Assembly: GCA_041477005.1 (NCBI GenBank)
Contig: JBGOUJ010000295.1
Location: 1-9,267, forward strand
From: JBGOUJ01 sp041477005
Lineage (GTDB): Bacteria; Acidobacteriota; Terriglobia; Bryobacterales; JACQDG01
DNA: 9,267 nt
Reading direction: 5' to 3'
The position numbers and the translations under genes were made by a program. Under the pieces are notes generated by a model. It was given only the letters and a program-made list of their open reading frames with translations. It searched no databases and had not been told where the DNA came from. Below, piece by piece: positions 6,856 through 9,267 of this stretch (the first letter of the stretch is position 1; every line of letters begins with the position of its first letter).

Positions 6856-7085
6856 CTTAGTAGTCCGCTTCGTGAGCTTACGTATGACGAAAGATCAAAC
6901 GGTTGGAAGCTCTGCGCCTCTGCGGCTCTGCGGTGAATTCGGGCCCACAATCAACCGCGGAGACGCAGAGAGTTCCCAAATCCTCGATTATCCTAATACT
7001 ACTTGGTATCCTGTGTGCGACGCGCCCCCAGCCGACTCTTTGACCCTTGTAATACGTAAGTGTATTCACGAAACGGACTACTTAG
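6856..7085. repeat. MITE-like element with imperfect terminal inverted repeats
   Basis: The left end CTTAGTAGTCCG (6856-6867) matches the reverse complement of the right end (7074-7085) at 11 of 12 bases. The match continues as TAGTCCGCTTCGTGA (6861-6875) against 7066-7080 at 14 of 15. After a small length difference CTTACGTAT (6877-6885) matches 7052-7060 at 9 of 9, and weaker pairing goes on inward. The element is about 230 bp with no transposase gene. A second, inner inverted repeat lies inside it. A half copy of the end motif, CTTAGTCCG, recurs just outside at 7107-7115. No clear target-site duplication is seen. Inference: a non-autonomous element or a large hairpin repeat. Confidence 0.6.
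6918..6970. repeat. Inner inverted repeat of the CTCTGCGnCTCTGCGGT type
   Basis: A 17-base left arm (6918-6934) pairs with a right arm (6954-6970) at 15 of 17 positions around a 19-nt loop. The left side also has an extra tandem CTCTGCGC unit at 6910-6917. This motif (translating as PLRLCGE one way and NRGDAES the other) resembles an intergenic repeat that is often mis-annotated as short proteins in many bacterial genomes; that likeness is from memory. Confidence 0.6.
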
Positions 7086-7117
7086 AGCCTTGCCGCGTCG
7101 GGGGTACTTAGTCCGGA

Positions 7118-7678
7118 TCATCGAAATTTCCCGCTGAATTCACCGGAGATCTGAAACCAGCGGTCGCGTGCGTAGGCGGGATTTGCGAGGAACCACCGGG
7201 GAGTTACGCCCAGCCAGAAGCGCCGGGAGTGGTCCAGAGCCATCGCTGCCGACCCCACAAAATAGCCGCCCCACCCGTGACGAGGCAGCGGACCACCTCC
7301 AAAAGAGGGACTCCCGACCGTGTACCTCTCATAGAGTCCGCCTCCGCCGCCGGAAAATTCCGCGCGGCCGAGGTGCAGCGGCGCGATGAAACGCACACCG
7401 AACGGAACCCAGAAGAAATGGTCGTTTACGTCAACGCAGCCGTGCGCAGAGCAGATCTCACCTGTGGGGTCCAATGCCGTAAACACGCCGGCTTCCGCTT
7501 CGACGTAGTTGTGAGCGCGATACCCATAAGACAGCCCCAATCCTGTGGCCGTCTGCTGCTCGAAGGAATTGCCCCCGATCTGGCGGGACCAACCGCCGCT
7601 GAAAGTCAACCGATTGCGAGGGACCGATTGCGCCGTGGCGCAGGAAACCATCAAAAGGAACGGAATAAATGTACGCAT
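7118..7678 (-). CDS. Secreted protein, probable small outer-membrane beta-barrel
   Basis: A 186-residue protein with a signal peptide (MRTFIPFLLMVSCATAQS, cleavage near ATA-QS). The mature part is rich in Gly, aromatic residues and alternating strands (LTFSGGWSRQIGG, TGLGLSYGYRAHNYVEAEAGVF, FFWVPFGVRFIAPL, RAEFSGGGGGLYERY, GWGGYFVGSAAMAL, RRFWLGVTPRWFLA) and ends in a strand finishing F-S-G-K-F-R. That pattern fits an eight-stranded OmpA/OprF-like beta-barrel. One Cys pair (CSAHGC) lies in a probable loop. The ATG at 7678 is the first start after an in-frame stop. A purine-rich GGGAGGAG lies 34 nt upstream, too far to serve this ATG, and it precedes a TTG in another frame that I reject. Specific function unknown. 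Confidence 0.72.
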   Translation of the reverse strand: MRTFIPFLLMVSCATAQSVPRNRLTFSGGWSRQIGGNSFEQQTATGLGLSYGYRAHNYVEAEAGVFTALDPTGEICSAHGCVDVNDHFFWVPFGVRFIAPLHLGRAEFSGGGGGLYERYTVGSPSFGGGPLPRHGWGGYFVGSAAMALDHSRRFWLGVTPRWFLANPAYARDRWFQISGEFSGKFR

Positions 7679-7727
7679 GTCTCTTGGACTCGCGAAAGGG
7701 GCGGTTCAACTACTCCTCCCTTTGTCG

Positions 7728-7736
7728 AGAATAGCA
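7728..7736 (-). promoter_or_regulatory. Candidate extended -10 element of the beta-barrel gene
   Basis: The minus strand reads TGCTATTCT, an extended -10 (TG-n-TATTCT), 49 nt before the ATG at 7678. A leader of about 40 nt would result. No good -35 is visible, and the overlap with the divergent antitoxin promoter region is only by proximity. Confidence 0.25.
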
Positions 7737-7778
7737 GATGCTCCGATGGCCCCGATGTGCAATCATTGATAGCAGTGG

Positions 7779-7784
7779 TAGAAT
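7779..7784 (+). promoter_or_regulatory. Candidate -10 box (TAGAAT) of the FitA-type gene
   Basis: TAGAAT matches 5 of 6 consensus bases and ends 6 nt before the ATG at 7791, the spacing expected of a leaderless message. No Shine-Dalgarno sequence is present between box and start. Confidence 0.4.
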
Positions 7785-7790
7785 AAATGT

Positions 7791-8039
7791 ATGGGGAGCA
7801 TTATCATCCGCCGGCTGGAAGACGCCACCAAGGAGCGGCTCCGAATCCGCGCTTCTCATCATGGCCGCTCCATGGAGGAGGAAGCTCGCGAGATCCTGAA
7901 GGCGGCTCTCACAGGTAAAGGGACCACGGAGCGAAACCTGGCGGGGTCCATTCGGCGGCGTTTTGCTGCACTTGGCGGAGTGGAGCTTGCCGATCTGCCG
8001 TGTGAACCGATGCGGCGGCCCCTCGACCTTGGTAAATGA
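7791..8039 (+). CDS. FitA-type ribbon-helix-helix antitoxin
   Basis: An 82-residue protein. Residues 1-44 are the FitA/VapB ribbon-helix-helix domain (IIIRRLEDATKERLRIRA then HGRSMEEEAREILKAAL). The C-terminal arm (LADLPCEPMRRPLDLG) corresponds to the peptide that in FitAB places an arginine in the active site of the PIN toxin. The protein would bind its own promoter and, with a toxin, neutralise it. Its TGA overlaps an ATG (ATGA at 8036-8039), the standard layout for a downstream fitB. However, that toxin frame is only a stub here, so this antitoxin seems orphaned unless it acts on a toxin elsewhere. The start ATG is the first residue of the conserved strand. Confidence 0.88.
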   Translation: MGSIIIRRLEDATKERLRIRASHHGRSMEEEAREILKAALTGKGTTERNLAGSIRRRFAALGGVELADLPCEPMRRPLDLGK

Positions 8040-8092
8040 TCATTCTGGACAGGATTTTCCGACACCCCACCGGGCTGCTACAATTGTGGTGA
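8036..8092 (+). pseudogene. FitB/VapC-type PIN toxin, first five codons only
   Basis: The ATG that overlaps the antitoxin stop reads MIILD, the exact opening of FitB-type PIN toxins (normally followed by TNVxSE). From codon 6 it becomes RIFRHPTGLLQLW and stops at 8090-8092, so the remaining 130 or so residues of a PIN domain are missing. The junction is at about 8051. Directly after the stub comes the promoter and start of the HicB-type gene. Inference: a deletion removed the toxin and joined the antitoxin to the next module. A chance MIILD in the coupled frame is unlikely but cannot be excluded. Confidence 0.6.
8076..8084 (+). promoter_or_regulatory. Candidate extended -10 element (TGCTACAAT) of hicB
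   Basis: TG-C-TACAAT matches an extended -10 with 5 of 6 core bases. It ends 10 nt before the ATG at 8095; in-frame GTG codons at 8086 and 8089 are even closer. Transcription would start within a few bases of the start codon. No good -35 is visible, as often with extended -10 promoters. Confidence 0.4.
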
Positions 8093-8094
8093 AA

Positions 8095-8325
8095 ATGGAA
8101 CTGGCCATTCGCATCCAGATTGAGGAGTTGCCGGAGGGGCTATACTTGGCAACGTCCGATGAACTGCCGGGGCTGGTGGCGCAGGGGCGGACGGTTGCGG
8201 AAACCCTCGATATCGCGCGGGACGTCGCTAGGAAGCTCATCGAGGCTCGCCGGGAGCGGGAGGATGAAATCTCGTTCCCCACGGCCTCGAATCGTCGGGA
8301 CTACACGATCGTGGTGGCCGCCTGA
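8095..8325 (+). CDS. HicB-family antitoxin
   Basis: A 76-residue protein with the HicB partial RNase-H-like fold: strand IRIQIEELPEGLYLATSDELPGL (residues 5-27), the tight turn AQGRTVAETLDIARDVARKLIE (29-50) as helix, and a closing strand YTIVVAA. It would bind and block a HicA toxin. It lacks a C-terminal DNA-binding domain, so autoregulation may need partner contacts. It is encoded before hicA, the reverse of the order in E. coli HicAB but common in this subfamily. The ATG at 8095 is preferred; GTG codons at 8086 and 8089 are in frame and could add two or three residues. The end of the gene overlaps or abuts the hicA frame. Confidence 0.85.
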   Translation: MELAIRIQIEELPEGLYLATSDELPGLVAQGRTVAETLDIARDVARKLIEARREREDEISFPTASNRRDYTIVVAA

Positions 8326-8551
8326 GGCGGGCCCGCTCGCAGGATTTCGCTATCGCGAGATTGCTCGGAAGCTCAGAGCTTGTGGATTCCAGTTTGACCG
8401 TCAGGCCGCCGGCAGTCACGAGATCTGGTATAACCCCACGACAAACCGCTACACAACGGTTGCAAATCATCCCGGCGACATGCCGGAAGGAACACTCCGG
8501 GTGATTCTGAAGCAGGCTGCAGTCGATCCCGACACTTTTCTCGAAGCCTGA
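8264..8551 (+). CDS. HicA-family mRNA interferase toxin, start uncertain
   Basis: The conserved part (from about 8336) is a typical HicA double-stranded-RNA-binding-like domain: FRYREIARKLRACGFQF, then the catalytic-histidine motif AAGSHEIWYNP (GSH at 50-52 from the 8264 start), TTVANHPGD, and the C-terminal helix TLRVILKQAAVDPDTFLEA. It cleaves mRNA or tmRNA in the active family members. The odd feature is the start: between the hicB stop (8323-8325) and the domain there is no ATG, GTG or TTG in frame; a GCG (8329-8331) sits where a GTG would be expected. The nearest in-frame start is ATG 8264, inside hicB, with GGAG 7 nt upstream, giving 95 residues with an unusual 24-residue basic/aromatic lead. 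Either that is the true start or the gene has lost its start codon. Confidence 0.72.
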   Translation: MKSRSPRPRIVGTTRSWWPPEAGPLAGFRYREIARKLRACGFQFDRQAAGSHEIWYNPTTNRYTTVANHPGDMPEGTLRVILKQAAVDPDTFLEA

Positions 8552-8608
8552 TTGCGCGGTCGCCATCGAGCTTGAAGTGTCGGGCGTTTTCTCACTCCCT
8601 AGTCTAGT

Positions 8609-8719
8609 GGAGCCTGTCCGAGAAATGCCGGCCCTGTCCACAGATTGTGGATTAAAAACATTGCGACCACAATATGTTGTGGCCCCGAACAGCATTTCCC
8701 GAATACTCGGACAGGCTCC
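8609..8719. mobile_element. 111-bp MITE-like element with 14-bp perfect terminal inverted repeats
   Basis: The ends GGAGCCTGTCCGAG (8609-8622) and its exact reverse complement (8706-8719) are perfect. The arms continue with AAATGC (8623-8628) against GCATTT (8692-8697), with 8 extra bases (CCCGAATA, 8698-8705) in the right arm. Inside are two perfect hairpins: CCACA-GAT-TGTGG (8638-8650) and CCACAA-TATG-TTGTGG (8667-8682). There is no transposase frame. Flanks are TCTAGT on the left and TAGCCTAG on the right, so a TAG-type duplication is possible but not convincing. Inference: a non-autonomous derivative of an IS whose ends begin GGAGCCTGTCCGAG. Confidence 0.75.
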
Positions 8720-8720
8720 T

Positions 8721-9116
8721 AGCCTAGCCGGTTCGCTGGCGGGCGAGTGCCTCTACAACCTGCCAGGCGGGTTTTCCTATCCCTCGCCGAGCCTGGGCAT
8801 CTACGAACACACCAAGAAGCCGGCCGACGTGGGCAAATTCAAAGCTCCCACCCTACGGAACGTGGCGCTGACCGCGCCGTACATGCACGATGGGAGCATT
8901 GCCACGCTCGAGGAGGTTCTCGATCATTACGCGGCCGGAGGACGTACCATCGCGAGCGGCCCCTACGCCGGCCGCGGGCACGACAATCCGAACAAGGACG
9001 CCCGCATGACCGGAGTCGCGCTAACGGCGCAAAACCGGGAGGACCTGCTGGCATTCCTACCCAGCCTGACCGATACGGAAGTCATTCACGAGCCCAGATT
9101 CGCCAGCCCCGGGTAG
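8721..9116 (+). pseudogene. MbnH/MauG-family di-heme enzyme, C-terminal remnant
   Basis: The family-like sequence begins near 8742 (ECLYNLPGGFSYPSPSLG), then KKPADVGKFKAPTLRNVA, TAPYMHDGSIATLEEV, LDHYAAGGRTIASGPYAG, and ends LTAQNREDLLAFLPSLTD followed by HEPRFASPG. These are hallmarks of the second heme domain's C-terminal end in di-heme cytochrome c peroxidases, closest by eye to the MbnH (formerly MXAN_0977) group. Both CXXCH heme-binding motifs and the signal peptide, roughly two thirds of the protein, are missing. The open frame continues upstream through the MITE-like element to 8577, but that part is repeat sequence. No start codon or ribosome-binding site suits the remnant. Inference: a pseudogene whose 5' part was removed by a rearrangement at the element. 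Confidence 0.8.
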
Positions 9117-9195
9117 GCTGGTGCGCGCCCTCGGGACGATTCTTCGGAGCTATTTTCCAGCAGGCGAGCCGGAAGCCGGGCAGCGCGGCGGACCG

Positions 9196-9267
9196 CTACG
9201 GCGCCGGATTTACCCAGCGCACGTTCGGGAACCGGCTGAAGTCCCGGTCCGTGGACGCCAGGACCGC
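9196..9267 (-). CDS. PIN-domain toxin (VapC-like), C-terminal end, partial
   Basis: The frame entering from the window edge reads AVLASTDRDFSRFPNVRWVNPAP and stops at TAG (9198-9196). STDRDFSRFP followed by RW-NP is the standard C-terminus of VapC-type PIN ribonucleases; the second Asp of TDRDF belongs to the conserved acidic cluster. The rest of the gene and its antitoxin would lie beyond 9267. It converges on the di-heme remnant, with 79 bp between their stops. Short but very characteristic. Confidence 0.75.
   Translation of the reverse strand, partial: AVLASTDRDFSRFPNVRWVNPAP

Larger units (their letters stand above)
6661..7117. other. Gene-free region holding an inverted-repeat element
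   Basis: I see no coding sequence with family support here: open frames on both strands are short and derive from the repeat. 6661-6850 contains the ABC promoter and an imperfect hairpin (CTTCCGACGG at 6765-6774 against CCGTCAGGAAG at 6790-6800). From 6856 onward it is the nested inverted-repeat element listed separately. Confidence 0.6.

Noticed and set aside
6872..7111. Short ORFs (both strands) in the gene-free region
   Set aside because: They are translations of the inverted-repeat element (PLRLCGE and its antisense), a pattern commonly mis-annotated as protein.
7074..7115. Possible terminator behind the beta-barrel gene (CGGACTA paired with TAGTCCG)
   Set aside because: The stem is only 7 bp with a 28-nt loop and no U-run follows; it is better explained by repeated copies of the element's end motif.
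7458..7709. TTG-started frame with a strong GGGAGGAG ahead of it on the minus strand
   Set aside because: The Shine-Dalgarno match is good, but the translation is an out-of-frame shadow of the beta-barrel gene with no recognisable features; the purine run may be chance or a short leader peptide.
8577..8720. N-terminal part of the open frame leading into the di-heme remnant
   Set aside because: It is read through the inverted-repeat element and has no cytochrome-like sequence, signal peptide or CXXCH motif.
1..9267. CRISPR array, tRNA, rRNA, prophage or integrase genes
   Set aside because: I found no regularly spaced repeats, tRNA-like cloverleaf, rRNA sequence, or recombinase and transposase motifs in any frame.

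Overview
The window looks like a chromosomal piece of a high-GC bacterium, most likely an Acidobacteriota member of the Solibacter/Bryobacter type. This rests on the general look of the proteins (a NatA/NatB-type exporter, a small secreted coiled-coil protein, an MbnH/MauG-like di-heme protein end, many small toxin-antitoxin genes). It is inference, not a database match.

Layout. (1) 1-322, minus: an AF2212-like (DUF104) antitoxin followed directly by the start of a PIN-domain toxin that appears frameshifted by two bases. (2) 323-689: no convincing gene. (3) 690-2230, minus: phzF-like isomerase gene coupled by a GTGA overlap to a class I SAM methyltransferase. (4) 2254-4463, plus: a small secreted protein coupled by an ATGA overlap to a large GT-C-like membrane protein. 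(5) 4457-6660, minus: an ABC exporter (ATPase then ABC-2 permease) with a possible 53-residue one-helix ORF behind it. (6) 6661-7117: no gene, but a nested inverted-repeat element of about 230 bp. (7) 7118-7678, minus: a small secreted, probably outer-membrane beta-barrel protein. (8) 7791-8551, plus: a FitA-type antitoxin whose FitB-type toxin survives only as its first five codons, then a HicB-HicA pair. (9) 8609-8719: a 111-bp MITE-like element with 14-bp perfect terminal inverted repeats, abutting the C-terminal remnant of an MbnH/MauG-family di-heme peroxidase gene (to 9116). (10) 9196-9267, minus: the last 23 residues of a PIN-domain toxin running off the window.

The part from 690 to 6660 is an ordinary compact gene set with coupled reading frames. 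The flanks (1-322 and 6661-9267) are accessory: parts of four toxin-antitoxin modules, with one toxin gene apparently frameshifted, one cut to five codons, and one pair lacking an obvious toxin start codon, together with two inverted-repeat elements and a truncated enzyme gene. I see no wholly new system. The most interesting signals are the decay of the toxin genes beside retained antitoxins, the two inverted-repeat elements, and -10-like hexamers placed about 6 nt before several start codons, as expected for leaderless transcripts.
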